DNA from: Mya arenaria
Lineage: Eukaryota > Mollusca > Bivalvia > Myida > Myidae
Assembly (NCBI RefSeq): GCF_026914265.1
Contig: NC_069130.1
Span: forward strand, 5,803,682-5,867,681
Direction: 5' to 3'
Length of the DNA: 64,000 nucleotides
Below, one piece after another: positions 25,601-36,498 of the stretch. A model generated the notes under the pieces. That model ran no database searches and was not told the origin of the DNA. It worked only from the letters and a program-made list of their open reading frames with translations. The translations under genes were made by a program, and so were the position numbers. Position 1 is the stretch's first letter, and the number at the start of each line of letters is the position of its first letter.

Positions 25601-28600
25601 TTCAATGTAACACGATTCTCATCTTTAAATCCCATGCCAAAAAGTATCAAGTATTATTTAAGCTGTAATTCCATTTCAGTTTTTAAAACAGTTATATTTT
25701 TTTAAATACAAATAAACTATGTTAAGCCAGCCAACTATACACTTTGCGATTTAAATCGTTTTAAACATGTTTTAATTGTTTACGAGATGTAGGTACACGT
25801 CATTACAGGAAAAAAACTAGTTAGGACATGCGTATCTTTTCATACCTTATGTTATACCTTTTATCTAGTTTTAATGTCTTTTCCAATACCCTCCCACCTT
25901 ACTTGTATATCAAGCGTCTGATATCAATTTATACTTGAATATTGTCTGTTATTTCAAGACTCGAGTTGACTGACGGCGCTGAAAATCGATACACATCTCT
26001 TATCATTGAATTTACAGCAGTGAGTACGGGCGCCGGGAGCCGGCCAATATTTAAAATCACGAAAACATTCATAGGCGTCTATTTATTTAGACAATAAGGA
26101 GTTGCATACACATAAATGACATCAACGACCAACGTCAAATTAACGTCTTCTTTATTGTCGTAAGCATAAGCGTTAATGTTGATTGTTGATATATAATTTT
26201 AGAGCAATTTCACTTTTTTTGGTTGTATTCATCGGTTGGTAAATTAGAACAGCTATCGTAAATCAATTTTATACAACAACGAATGCGCAGATAAAATAGT
26301 TCCTTATTTATAGGTTTAATTGTTTTATTTTAAAGGACAAGTATATTATAAATACGTAATATAATTGTATTACAACTAGAACAATACATCTGGAGTTAAG
26401 AAACATGAAATATAACAATAACAAGAAAATGACAAAAATATCGTCTCATATTATATCTCGCGATTTATCGCAATAAAAGCGTTTGTTTGTCACGAGTTGT
26501 CAAATTGGAGATAAATTCCAGTCAATTTAATTGTTAAGCCGTTTTGTTTTACAATGGATTCTCGTCAAAGTTTTATATGGGTCAGAATTCAGGGGTAATT
26601 TTATTATGGAACTAATTCCCGAGTAGGTTTGGTTTTTCCATAGTTATATTTAGTAGAGATCAATCCCAGAACGAGGCTGCTCGTCCTACAGAACGACCAT
26701 CCGTTGGTGCATCACGACATTCAATCGAGAATTTACGATTATGGCATTGTTTACAAATATGGATGGTGTTGAATTGAAATTAATTGTTCAGAATATTTTG
26801 CTTTTTGTTGGATTTATCTTCTGTAAATTTGGAATTTCAGATGCTAATTTTAGGAAAATTCAGTGTCCGTCGCGTTTACCGGCTATAACTGTAGCGAATA
26901 TTTATAGTTTACTACAACTTCTCATTTTGGTAATCGAATATTCGAATATTCGATCGAAGGAATTACCGAATATTCGAATATCAATTTTGCCATTCGTTTG
27001 CATCCCTAATATCAACACAGTCATAACATTTAATGCACATACTCCTTAACGAAAGTTTGAACAATCGGGCCCAGGTTATGAAAGTAAACGGCTTTGTAAA
27101 TAATTAATGCTATATGACTGAAAAATTATAAGAAGCCAACGCTCACAAAACAAAAATCAGATTGATGTCCTCACGCCACCTGTGATGAATTAAAAAAAAA
27201 TCAAGATGGCGTAAAATGGGGCCATCAGTAAAATAACATGTACAACGTTCGCACAGATATGTATGGACTTGGATATAGGTCGTCCTATATTTGTGTAAGA
27301 AATGCAAGTGCCGTAAAACAAGTGCGTGGTTTTGGTTAACTACGTTCATCCAATAATTTTTCGTCTGAATCGTTGCACATAGCTCGGAATGTCACAATGT
27401 TTTGAGGTATTCAAAGTGAGAAAGCAGATGAACATGGTCGTAACTAAACGATATTATCATACGACGGAAATGAGAAAAAACAGCGATATATTTTCGACTT
27501 AAACTCTATCACAACAATGGCCCCGATCTGTTCTACAAAAAGAGCAAAACTCCCTACAATAAATAAAAAAAAACTACCAACAGTTATTCAAGCGCGAATG
27601 TATTAGAGACGGTCTGTGCCGTGTCACTGGCATTATAAATCCTAACATTACTATTCCTGGAAGTTGTATTTTTTCCGCTGATATTTCGTATAATAGAAAC
27701 TTGTTTTGATACGTTTTCATAACGATCAAGTCAAGTCAATCGTGTAAAACATATGGAATATATTGGTAAACACTAAAGGTAAGTTCAGTATAGTTTATTG
27801 TATATTGTTGAGACTATTTTCATTTTTAACATTATGGTATAATATGTGGCTGCAGTCTTTTATAGAATATTGCGTTCTTATTTGTTAGAGTTAATATTGT
27901 AGTGAGCTAAAATTTATACTAGAGCTTTCACAGAATGTGATTGATACACCCGATCGCCAAAGTGCATAGATAGAACAATTTAAGAAATCAAGTGGAAAGT
28001 GTTTCACTGAAGGTAAACGTGTCATATAATTGTCAATAATGAGGAGGTATAAGGAAGATTGGAAAATATTGGTACTGTAATGTATTACCATATAAAGCAC
28101 AACTTAAAGAGAAAAGTGCTTACCATAACGAAATAAAATATTGTCTAATGCATTTCTGTGACCTTGATTTGCAATGTAGGGACATTGGTCTTGTGAGCGA
28201 TACGTTCTCATACAATGGTGGCCACCAACCTAGATCAAGCCAAAGACAAGGCAGCCACAAACCAGCCATATAATTGGGTGAACTGAAGCCAGTTCGGATG
28301 AGCAAAACAAAATGCAGCACAACAAGATGCAAATGTATTAAGTCTGGGCAGATTTTCATGTTGATGTGCCAATCTGTTGAATGAAGAGGAATAGATATTG
28401 GGGACTTCCATAGTTTGCTGATATTATCTTTTGAAATAACTGTACATATATAAAACACATATCGCATTAACGAGGATCTTTGGTTGGATGTTTTCAACAC
28501 ACGTGAAAGTATTTGGTATAAGGATGATGATAGATTTATTTTGGTCAAACCTTCGACATTGGACATATAATTAATGGGTGTGATTAATTTATTAACATGT

Positions 28601-29382
28601 GTTCGGATCATGACCTTCTAATGCGCAACTCAGTGATAAATTAAAGTGAATACAAGTTTAATTTCGATTTTTGTGCCTGTTAACATACCTGCAAAACAAA
28701 GTATTGGTGCTGTTTTCAATAATTTGGTGAGGTTTGAAACTGATAAATAAACACAATGTTTGATTATATCCATAAAGCGATTACAATACTTTTACGTTTT
28801 TGTTCAACAAGTAGGGGCAATAGTCTCCCAAGAGTGTTTAGAAAAATATCAAACTTTGATGGCTGTCGACCATTAACAAATTTTACCAACGCAACTATTA
28901 TTTTTTGAGATCCTTTCACTATCTGATTCGAGGGTGATTTCTCCTATCGCTATGTACACATGTAAATTGAATAACTAAATGCTTATTTTAATCAAAATAG
29001 AATTAAATATTTGGATGAGTTGTTTGTCCGCATGTCAACGTAAACTGTAACTATATTTAGTAGCATTTACTATCGATGTCTTTTGATAACAAAATTATAG
29101 TCATGGCATAACAAACTAGCAAGATGCTAATCGAACTATTAGAGACAAGCCTTATGTTTGTTGGTCGGATTTCTTCAACTCGCACATTTGCTGTTTGTCT
29201 GATTTGAATAGATGGTTATTTACTTTATTTAATCTAGAACAAAACTGATGTTTATGGTACGGTTTTGCTGGAATAAAACTCAATTAGGGCATCAAACAAA
29301 TATACGCACTGTCCTCTTTTTACATACCTGAACCATCAATAAGATTCCACAATCCAAAACCTAAAATGAATGTTAAAACCAT
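7334..29382 (-). CDS. Copy B: secreted C-type lectin / FN3-like repeat giant protein (23 coding exons)
   Basis: Tandem paralogue of the gene at 36.2-54.8 kb with the same 23-exon plan and phases. Intron 1 is longer (about 4.8 kb against 2.0 kb). The stalk exons E8-E23 are almost identical to copy A. The lectin head (E2, E3) is strongly diverged and has Glu-Pro-Ser where A and C have Glu-Pro-Asn. Two apparent defects are seen: E15 is 316 nt instead of 320 nt, which shifts the frame into an early stop, and the E5 acceptor has changed from CAG-G to CAA-G, which moves the nearest AG by one base. E5 is a phase 1-1 exon, so skipping it would keep the frame. Reading through E15 would not work. It may be a pseudogene, a null allele or a local assembly error. 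Confidence 0.8.
7907..8494 (-). CDS. Copy B E22: FN3-like repeats near the C-terminus
   Basis: 588 nt, phase 1-1, open. Donor ACAG/GTACAA joins E23 as L-T/D-E-A-I-T. Confidence 0.8.
8753..9089 (-). CDS. Copy B E21: FN3-like repeat
   Basis: 337 nt, phase 0 in and 1 out. V-T-A-I-V-D-N-H-A-G-L-R-S, border V-D-R-T-G-P, core W-S-A-M-D-N-E-S-G-L. Confidence 0.8.
9214..10130 (-). CDS. Copy B E20: FN3-like repeats
   Basis: 917 nt, phase 1 in and 0 out. Y-F-F-T-V-T-A-V-N-I-L-G-L-N-S is a textbook late-strand motif of these repeats, followed by D-T-D-N-P-I-H-G. Confidence 0.8.
10320..11935 (-). CDS. Copy B E19: largest stalk exon, four FN3-like repeats with six-Cys insert
   Basis: 1,616 nt, phase 2 in and 1 out, open. 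Three D-x-S/T-P-P borders. Six-Cys insert at about 10852-10944. 8 residue differences from copy A in the 508 residues compared. Confidence 0.85.
12485..12668 (-). CDS. Copy B E18: FN3-like half repeat
   Basis: 184 nt, phase 1 in and 2 out. A-C-N-R-A-G-L-C-S and border D-K-S-P-P-I-P-G. Confidence 0.75.
12779..12935 (-). CDS. Copy B E17: FN3-like half repeat
   Basis: 157 nt, phase 0 in and 1 out. H-Y-M-V-S-L-G-S-S-R-Y-D-H-D-V is the middle of the repeat. Confidence 0.75.
13396..13497 (-). CDS. Copy B E16: short stalk exon
   Basis: 34 codons, phase 0-0, open. Too short for ordinary ORF detection; supported by phase fit and identity with copy A. Confidence 0.7.
13613..13928 (-). CDS. Copy B E15: FN3-like repeat exon with 4-nt loss
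   Basis: 316 nt where copy A has 320. The missing bases (near 13769) follow V-D-F-T-D-Y. The frame then ends at a stop two codons later, while the sequence beyond still matches A in the old frame. Confidence 0.65.
14143..14265 (-). CDS. Copy B E14: short stalk exon
   Basis: 41 codons, phase 1-1. Joins E13 (D-I-G/) and E15 (/A-H-D-Y-A-G-F) in frame. Confidence 0.7.
14355..14862 (-). CDS. Copy B E13: FN3-like repeat exon
   Basis: 169 codons, phase 0 in and 1 out. Border D-D-A-P-P-S-H-G-I-V and core S-W-T-G-F-T-D. Confidence 0.8.
14977..15165 (-). CDS. Copy B E12: stalk exon
   Basis: 63 codons, phase 0-0; only one residue (S-L-I-Q-Q against S-R-I-Q-Q) separates it from copy A by eye. Confidence 0.75.
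15652..16997 (-). CDS. Copy B E11: FN3-like repeats
   Basis: 448 codons, phase 1 in and 0 out, open. It spans about four degenerate repeats with scattered cysteines (Y-R-V-C-L-R-I-C-S-T-M-Q-C). Confidence 0.8.
17110..18102 (-). CDS. Copy B E10: FN3-like repeats
   Basis: 331 codons, phase 1-1, open. Core W-H-G-F-I-D-H-E-S-G-I. Borders R-D-T-S-K-P-V and D-E-T-P-P-Y-A. Confidence 0.8.
18103..18446 (-). other. Copy B intron 9 with conserved non-coding ORF
   Basis: A 63-codon open stretch (18183-18374) is kept in copy A (47111-47302), but it differs at about 10 residues while the flanking exons are nearly identical. Plus-strand text such as GCTCGAATTTCTCATTAGTT recurs in degenerate form within it. 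More like a short repeat than an exon. Confidence 0.4.
18447..18681 (-). CDS. Copy B E9: Cys cluster plus repeat border
   Basis: 78 codons, phase 0 in and 1 out. Four cysteines in the first 20 residues, border D-D-S-P-P-E-K-G at the end. Confidence 0.75.
18772..19957 (-). CDS. Copy B E8: FN3-like stalk exon
   Basis: 1,186 nt, phase 2 in and 0 out, open throughout. Borders I-D-D-P-P-R-P-Y and I-D-R-T-I-P-N. The obvious AAAG/GTAATT donor would put a stop at the E9 junction, so CTT/GTAACG 14 nt earlier is preferred. Confidence 0.75.
20071..20203 (-). CDS. Copy B E7: start of stalk
   Basis: 133 nt, phase 1 in, 2 out. Reads G-S-D-V-Q-I-M-E-H-H to Y-A-L-R-D-G-E. Confidence 0.65.
20430..20720. repeat. 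Interspersed repeat in copy B intron 6
   Basis: Same family as 50806-51035: GGACAAGCCCGGTAGTC against GGACACGCCCAGTAGTC, then AAACTAGAGACACAAGCA against GAACTAAAGACACAAACA, then TACACAAATACAAA in both. Ends near CTGGGGGCTTAAACTAGTTT. Not coding. Confidence 0.55.
20923..21198 (-). CDS. Copy B E6: unassigned extracellular module
   Basis: 276 nt, phase 1-1, open. N-N-K-A-S-I-E-T-C-A-M at the start, two cysteines, and S-S-F-R-I-D-A-S-G-W-G-T-K-P-G-Y in the middle. I do not recognise the fold. This is the intact reference for copy A. Confidence 0.7.
21533..21658 (-). CDS. Copy B E5: EGF-like module with altered acceptor
   Basis: Equivalent of copy A E5, with C-Q-C-S-V-G-F. The intron end reads TTCAAGTATG where A has TTCAGGTATG. 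The available AG therefore removes one base and breaks the frame (stop about 19 codons on). The exon may be skipped or the site dead. Confidence 0.55.
22249..22371 (-). CDS. Copy B E4: Cys-rich module, TNFR-like
   Basis: 41 codons, phase 1-1, E-C-E-T-Y-S-H-C to N-T-I-C-E. Differs from copy C at only six positions. Confidence 0.75.
24042..24257 (-). CDS. Copy B E3: C-terminal half of C-type lectin domain (EPS variant)
   Basis: 72 codons, phase 1-1. W-I-G-A-T-D-R-S, G-E-P-S-N, E-D-C-V-N-I-W-K, L-N-D, G-A-I-C. Asn of the EPN calcium-site motif is Ser here, so sugar binding may be altered. Confidence 0.85.
24384..24569 (-). CDS. Copy B E2: N-terminal half of C-type lectin domain
   Basis: 62 codons, phase 1-1, opening A-V-C-P-T-G-F-G-P with both N-terminal cysteines of a long-form lectin domain. 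Y-T-W-D-G-A-R-S-F-C replaces the usual E-A-R with G-A-R. Confidence 0.8.
24570..29327 (-). other. Copy B intron 1 (4.8 kb)
   Basis: No supported exon. It contains a possible hAT terminal fragment at 26930-27010, the block related to copy C intron 1 at about 27050-27800, and a 163-codon minus ORF at 28120-28611 with no recognisable motif. The rest is AT-rich unique sequence as far as I can see. Confidence 0.5.
26930..27010. mobile_element. hAT-like terminal fragment
   Basis: Repeated ATTCGAATATTCG blocks followed by CATTCGTTTGCATCCCTAA. Reverse-complemented, it begins TTAGGGATGCAAACGAATGG, a common form of animal hAT ends. The other end was not found. Confidence 0.4.
29328..29382 (-). CDS. 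Copy B E1: signal-peptide exon
   Basis: Reads MVLTFILGFGLWNLIDGS and ends at G/GTATGT in phase 1. Intact start exon for copy B, 4.8 kb upstream of its lectin exons. Confidence 0.8.
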
Positions 29383-29660
29383 TGTCCTTCAAATACAATC
29401 GCATTTGAATTAATGACCTAGTAAATATGAACATTCTTTATGATATATCTGAAATATTATCATCGGCCGAACAACATCCACTCAAAACCTATCTTTTAAA
29501 AGGAAGACGCATTCTGCAAACATTTATCAAAAGGCGATATAGTTTTTGGGATTTATAGGACAAACAAAGACACCGCATTTATTATCAACCTGCAGCAAGA
29601 TTTTTAACACTTGATGATTTTTTTATCTTGTAAAGGTCAGCCAAAAATGTATTGATCGGT
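29383..29660 (-). promoter_or_regulatory. Conserved region upstream of copy B signal exon
   Basis: Aligned with the region above copy C. Shared phrases include GCATTTGAATTAATGA next to the start exon and CAACCTGCAG...ACACTTGAT further up. It may hold the promoter or a 5' non-coding exon. Confidence 0.35.
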
Positions 29661-29929
29661 CAATATTTATCAAATTTGTACTATTAATTAAACAAATATT
29701 TTCAATGCGAAACTAGCCAAAAGATAACATGTGGACTAATATCAAAGTGTTTTGGCTGCAGTAGGCTTTCAATAAGATATTCAACAAGTAATTGCTACTA
29801 TAGATATCTCATAAGTGTGTCTTTGTTTGATCGTACATGATGAATGGGTATATAAGTACTCGCTGCTTCAAGTAATTTCCGTTTATGTCTTCGAGAACAA
29901 GATAAAGCCAAGATAGGAAACCTATAGAA

Positions 29930-30290
29930 AGGCTAATCAGAAGTACAGCTCACGTCACTCGTGACAAGTGTAGTTGATAATGGAAGCCCTTGAGACCGTA
30001 TGCTCTTAACTGAAAGCCACAGTTCATAAAAATGGCTCATACAATCAACATGACAAAGCAAACAGTATAGCCGACGAAACAATCTAAGACTTTCGAACGT
30101 ACCCGAGTCGGACGGCGTCTCTACCTGCCTGAAAATCATCGACCTTGCCTACGTAATTGGGGCGAACCTTACGCTATATTAAGTAGACAGGTTGCACAGA
30201 CTCGGAAAACCGCAATCACCACCACGGCAGCGGCCTCATCTCGTCGGAAACTGCGTGACATCATAATCAAGTTCACGAGAAAGTGCCTGA
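29930..30290. other. GC-richer block between copies B and A
   Basis: Contrasts with the AT-rich surroundings (GAGTCGGACGGCGTCTC, CACCACGGCAGCGGCCTCAT). No open frame or RNA gene recognised. Could be a transposon fragment or an unannotated regulatory region. Confidence 0.3.
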
Positions 30291-32344
30291 AATAAACTTA
30301 TCAAACAACATTTTTTGATAATACTATAGTTTTTTATGTTTGTTGTGTTTTGTCTCGTTTTAAACTTTTCATTTATCGGTTGCATACTGCTTTGTATCAT
30401 TCTCACAGTTAATGTTAATTACTTTCGTTTTGGTATCATATTCATGCAACTAAATTCCTGCTGTGCTCATATGTATGCTATGAGTCTTCATATCTTCTAA
30501 AGAATATTCTCTTTATAAAATTACCTGATTTTCCTTGTGCGACAACTGCTAACAATCTTCTGCATGGCAACGAACTTCTTGCACAAGGCGAAAAAAACAG
30601 ACTTTTCTTTACACGAGTCCAGAACGTTATTGCGGCAACCAAACGATTAAACGTGTGGTCTTGAAGCGCCGTGCGGGCTCACCTTTGATTACGGACTGCT
30701 GGTCAATATGTGTGACATCTCTTCTCACTTATTTGTTTACTTTTTATTTTTAAAGTTAAGCATACGGAATGCACTCACTTAGTATGCACACTCACATTTT
30801 TTTATTCTTCAGCACGTTTTTAATACTTGGTATGCTCTTGTAATTTTAAGACACAACCTAGTCTATATCCTAATCAGCTATATTACCGAACAATCTAGAA
30901 CGGGTAAACTCCAACATGGAAAGAAACTTATACATGCATTCAACATGCTTATCTATCAATCCATTCAGAAACATTTTAAACTCTATATATTTGTACATCG
31001 TGCATTGATTTCTTGTGTATATTGAACTGAATAAATACGTTTAAATCAACTTATGTCCGATTCAGTAAATTATACGAGTATATATATTGTTACTAATGTA
31101 ACCACATAACTCTGATCAGACGGCGGCCTGAAAACACGGTTTCGAGTTGGAACATATTTCGATCTAACAGTTGTAACAGACACCTATGACAGGTGTAACA
31201 TATCCTTCTCAATAAATGCGAACCACTTTAAACCAGTGTAACCAATGCAATTATAGTCTCTTAAGAGACCTGACTTCTTTCGTTCATTAAAAAAGGAAAG
31301 TATGACATTTAAACGCAGATCAATTAAATATAAATTTCTGCAAGAATTTTAATTACAAAATGAAATAACTCAGCTTTAAGATAGCCATGTTTCAGAGGAA
31401 CTATTTGAAGTAAACATGAACTGAAATACTTTTCATCATAACGCCAGTAAACAAAATCACTCGCATTGTATCATGAAACGTACAGACATGCATTTTATGC
31501 GTCACATTGTACACACATGGACAGTTTAAGGTGTGCAAGAAAAACAATAGTGTATTTCCTTTCTGGCTCCGAAAACCCGAACCTCGGGCACGCTGGGTGA
31601 AATGCGTAAGTTATATTTTATATAGTCAATATAATCAGTTAAGGATTGTTTAAATACAATTATTATTTTGTATGAATAAAGGGTTAGGGTTAATAAAATT
31701 GACTTGATTGTATTAAGATAAGTTGATGATGCTTGAAATATATAATAAAAGGTAATATTCATGTCTTTCTATGTAATTGCAAAAGGATTTGGCAAAAAAT
31801 AAGCATTAATATTTATGCGAAAAGCTACAGAAACAAGCTCAGTAGCAAAAGTTTAAACATAAACCAGGTTTAATAGCAATAGGTTAACGCCTGAATCTAC
31901 CAAAAGGCAGGTTTTACCTCTTTAATTCAATTCAGTAAACAAAGCAAAATATTTACAACTTTTTTCTGTACATACCTTTATGTTTTGATAGTAAGGTATG
32001 AAAAAAAACCCACATTAAACTCATAATTGTTGGTTGGATATTTATTTTTTTGTGAAAGAAACAGATATGAAATAACATTTATGGGTAATTTAGTTTATTT
32101 TTATGAGCTTTATAGACATATGATAAAATGCTTTAACCCAGAATCACAACAACTGGCCGAAGATTTATTTATACGTGAAGGATTTGACATATACAAAAAA
32201 ATCAAATATATAGCCTTTGACCTTTGATATTCGCTGCAAAACTGTAGTAAATTACCCTTTAAGCAACAATGTGGTAATAACAGTATTACTAAAAATGCGT
32301 GTATACACCGAGTACTAATGTGGACTACCTTCCCCAATGGTCGG
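30291..32344. other. Intergenic, no gene seen
   Basis: AT-rich sequence with only short open stretches. It holds one copy of the AGCTACAGAAACAAGCTCAG repeat at about 31808-31870. Confidence 0.4.
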
Positions 32345-32346
32345 TC

Positions 32347-32347
<1 letters not shown>

Positions 32348-32399
<52 letters not shown>
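32348..32399. repeat. (ATT)n microsatellite
   Basis: About 17 uninterrupted ATT units, followed by ATATAGCGCCCTTTTCATAT, which looks like the start of an interspersed repeat. Confidence 0.9.
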
Positions 32400-33904
32400 T
32401 ACCAAACTTATATAGCGCCCTTTTCATATACACGTTCAAAGGCACTTCACAACGATATAAACTGATAGCTTATTACAAGCAATATCATTAAAATACTAAG
32501 ACAGCTTTTAAACAATAAATGTACGACGAACTTAAAATATGAAACACAATAAAATAAAATGTGATATTAAACTAGTCGTCTGAAGTTAAAACATTAAATA
32601 TCAATATCATACGATAAAACATATTCTAGCGAAACTACGAAAATATTAAAATGAAAGTAATATATTTTACACTCGACATCTAAATTGCGTTTATATATTA
32701 AATCAAGAGTCTAAAACAGTTTACAGAGGATATGTAACTGTACCTAGTCTAAGAGATCATTATTATTTTGTCTGTCCTTTTTGTTATCAGTTAGTTCTGT
32801 CTTCTTCCTTTTTATTGTGTACAAATAAGTCTAAAATATCTTTAAATGTCACTGATTAAACTTGCTTGTTTAAGACTTTCATTCTTAAGAGCAAGTTATA
32901 CCAATTTGGAAGTGCATACTCATTGTCACATGCCTTATTTCTGTTAATTGACACATAACAGTGAATTAAAGCATAGTTATACTATCTCAGACCATTGGCT
33001 ACTTTCAATAGATATATATAGGTTTTGAAGCTGATGGTTTGTGATGTCACTTTGGCACTTTATCGAATACACAGTTGTTATGTTCAATTTTATTTTTCTT
33101 AAAAGAAACATTTTTTCTAATATTGTTTAAACTTTAGAACAAATGTGGACCTTTCTCCCATTATATGTTTGGGGGTCGTGAAGCACTATAAATCAGTGTT
33201 ATTTGGCGTGCAAAGCTGTTTTTCTTTTTAAAGATAGTTATCTTACACGCAGGCATGTTCATAAAAACTAATTCGTTGAGGTAAAGAATACATGTAGTTA
33301 AAATAACTTATTTCTGCCGAAATTCTTCGGTTCTTAAATATCGCGTACTTCATTCAATACACACAACAAATCGATTAAATTTTAGCACCCTACGCAGTAT
33401 CTACCTTTGTAGATTACTGTGTATGGTATCAAAATTTTATCGATTATTGTGATGTACCTAAATTTGTTACATGCGCCATTTTTTGAGATAGTAGCATAAT
33501 ATACAGAATAGATTACCAATTGAACTATGCAATAAACGCATGACAATCATTGCTACAGTATGTTTTATTGGTGTTGTTGTTTTTTAAGAGTAACGCCCAT
33601 TCGCAGCACCAGTTTGGCATCCGTTGTCCAGTGGTCACGTGGTAAGACACTCTACTGACAACCCGAGGGCCTCAACAACGTCTTAAGGTGTTAAATATAC
33701 AATATTGTTTTGTTTTTGGATGCCTGGTGACCCCATTATGTTTTTGTATTATTTGAAAGGGGTTTTGTGAGTCGTGAAAGAATATGTAAAAAAAAAAAAC
33801 ACCGAGCACAATATAACACACATGTTGTGCTTTTTTACCCTTACAATAGTAAAATGGGTAATTCTACGTTCGATTTCGGTAAAAATAAAACAAATAAAAA
33901 CGAC

Positions 33905-34487
33905 AGTTCTTATTTTGTTAAAGTCACATAAATATTTATGTTTGTCAGAGGAATTCATACTATTGTACATAAAATACCTCAATTTTTCCGACAAACATAA
34001 ACATGTATATGTGACACCAACAAAATAAGAACTTTAAGTGAAACACAGAACACTTTTTATCACAACATCATTTACATCAAGAGAGGGGTTGTAACCGTAA
34101 AGGACAGTATTTACATGTACGTGCAAAAAGATTCATATGTGACAATTGATGGTGCAATTTCCAGTAATATTGAGATTGTCCTGAGATACAGTTTAAACTT
34201 TTTAACTTTACTCCCATTGGCGTTAATTCAAATCAAGATGTGTGGCCATATGTGGTTATCATGAATTGCGTTCGTTTTATTTTCACTGACCATAAATCGT
34301 TTAAAAAGAGGCCAATTAACCATTTTCTGAAGAAGTTGAAGGCGTGAATGACGTTCTTGACTAGATCATCTTCATTAATTGAGTTTATGACGTTTGTGTT
34401 GCACCGAAAGAAACGGGAAAGATATGATAGGTCGATGCGCTCTATATTGACTGGCATTTGCCTTTGGCAAGGAACAAAATAAGAACT
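33905..34487. mobile_element. Candidate non-autonomous DNA transposon with 15-bp terminal inverted repeats
   Basis: AGTTCTTATTTTGTT at 33905-33919 and its exact complement at 34473-34487. A second complement copy at 34019-34033 makes an inner hairpin with about 47-nt arms. No transposase. No clear target duplication. Confidence 0.45.
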
Positions 34488-34604
34488 AGTTATTGGACTA
34501 TATTTGTTTTACTGTTTCGAGCCAGAAAAGGCATGTTTAATTAAATGTTAAACGTTCAATTTAAAACCAACCTCTAGCAAAGCTGCAAACAAAGGGTCTA
34601 GAAT

Positions 34605-35396
34605 CAGTGCCGTAGCCAGACTTCAAAAAACACCGAGGCAGGCTGAACGGTCTAGGGGGGTCTGGGGGCATGCCCACCCCCGGAAAAATAATAAACATTT
34701 TAGTGCTATAACTTTTGATACAGATGAAGTTAATTCTTAACGGTTTACATAAATTTAGACAAAACAAATGTGCATTTAGAAGAAATTTACTTTCACAATC
34801 ATATGAGGCTTTGTTACCAATACCATACACCTACTTCTAAACTTCACAAATCGTCACTTTAATTTTTGAATGCCAGTGCTATGCGATGGTGTCCTGTGGC
34901 GTCCCATAACTTAAGAATTTGTTTAGGGTTAACAGAAATGTTGTTCCTGTGGAGGTAGGCAAGTGCCAAACCATTAAGTTGTAAGACACCCATATTGCTG
35001 CCCGACTCCAGGTCTTAAGCCGCCTCAGTGAAATGAAAATCCTTTCACAAGTGCAAGAACCAACAGCTAGGCAAACACATAATTAGTTTGAATGTTCTTG
35101 AAATGTTGGGGGAAAAGACTTCGTCACATGCAGCTGCACCTTCTTCCAACGTCATGACTTTGGTTACATAATCATTAAGTCAACATTAAACGGTATGGTA
35201 CCGTTGTAGAGTTTATCCTATTATATCTAAATATTCAGTTCTTTTTTCAAATATAGACTTTCCGCCTCGATAGTTTGTGTACATTGAGGCAAATAAAGAA
35301 AGTCGAAAAGAGTTATTTTGAGAGCTATAGAACTTGTTATATGCCCCCAAAAACACCGAGGCTTCCTCGGTGTGCCCCAGTGTAGCTACGACACTG
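34605..35396. mobile_element. Candidate hAT-like non-autonomous element
   Basis: Left end CAGTGCCGTAGCCAGAC and the complement of the right end CAGTGTCGTAGCTACAC are inverted repeats. Both are followed within about 30 nt by ACACCGAGG. The CAGTG start fits hAT ends. The 8-bp flanks (TCTAGAAT and AGTATCAC) do not match, so one end may be lost or the copy rearranged. Confidence 0.5.
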
Positions 35397-35983
35397 AGTA
35401 TCACCATTGTTTCCCATGAATTGATGAGCTTTCGACTGCTCCGCGTAAACGAGTGTAATCGATTTGAACAATTTAATCGAAACTTATTACCACGTCAGGG
35501 AATCATTGGAGCCACAGCATTTTAAAATGCGTTGAAAATGCTCCATTATAGCATAGCTATTAATTAAAAAAAAAACATTTATAAAGGCTATTTTTAACTG
35601 TACACAAATCATATGCTTATTTTGTTTTGATCATTACAGTTAAATGAGATAAACATGCGTGATAATGCTTTTTTGGCATCAACCTATCTTGTGCCTATCT
35701 AAAGCATGTACTTATTGTGTTGATGAGGAGCATTTGATAGTCTCCGACCGCTGACCACTTGTGATATTTCTCCACTTTTGGATGTGGCGTATAGAGAAAC
35801 TGTTGTTCGCGAGGTTTTAGCACCGTATATCGTAAGCTTTGGAACATGAAAGGTTAGTAGATCTTTTACGAAAACTATTTTCACAACTTCTTCAAATCTT
35901 ATTGAATACTACTTGCCTTAAGCTGCGTAAGAATAATCCGCATCAAACCATAGCAAAATACAGCCCATTTCTTAGATTACAAT

Positions 35984-35989
35984 TTTATT
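35984..35989 (-). terminator. Copy A poly(A) signal AATAAA
   Basis: TTTATT on the plus strand, 223-228 nt past the copy A stop. The same motif in the same sequence context follows copy B. Confidence 0.6.
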
Positions 35990-36211
35990 AGATATTTCAC
36001 CAAACTAACATAACATTATGCTAAAATAAATATTACAATTAAAAAAAGTATATAACAATATCATTATATATTTACTATAACAAAACCCTAGTTTCTATTT
36101 AACGTTCTATACCATGACCAGATGGAAAACTTAACTGCAGATAATTTTGTATAATGCAACACTTGTTCATGGCGATATGGCAAAAACAAAATTAAACCAA
36201 CTGGACTCGTT

Positions 36212-36498
36212 CTATAAAACTGCAATGGTTGTTTCATACACTGTGAATAAACCAAGCATGTCTTTGCACACAACGTTTATAAAGAGTTCGTTCCCAACTG
36301 GACCCAAGATATAATTTTCAGGCAGACGAAAAGTGACAAAGGCATCTCTTGTCTTTTTAATATCGATGACATCATTGTATCCTTTTCTTGTTCCCACACT
36401 GACGTCATAAAGGAAGGGATTGTTTGACTTTATCGCAAATACGTGCGTCCAGTTTAAAGAGACCGTCTTGTTTGAAAAAGAAGCAGTTATCGCTTTAT
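36212..36498 (-). CDS. Copy A E23: terminal coding exon
   Basis: 287 nt, phase 1 in, ending T-T-I-A-V-L and TAG. The last FN3-like repeat runs to the stop with no membrane segment after it. Poly(A) signal AATAAA about 220 nt downstream. Confidence 0.8.

Noticed and set aside
26741-27049. 102-codon plus-strand ORF
   Set aside because: Its second half is the ATTCGAATATTCG hAT-like terminal sequence, so it is not a gene.
28120-28611. 163-codon minus-strand ORF in copy B intron 1
   Set aside because: No motif, signal or splice context; composition is like the surrounding AT-rich intron.
33605-33690. tRNA-like or SINE-like text (CCAGTGGTCACGTGGTAAGAC)
   Set aside because: Resembles an A box but no B box, no cloverleaf and no clear repeat boundaries could be drawn.
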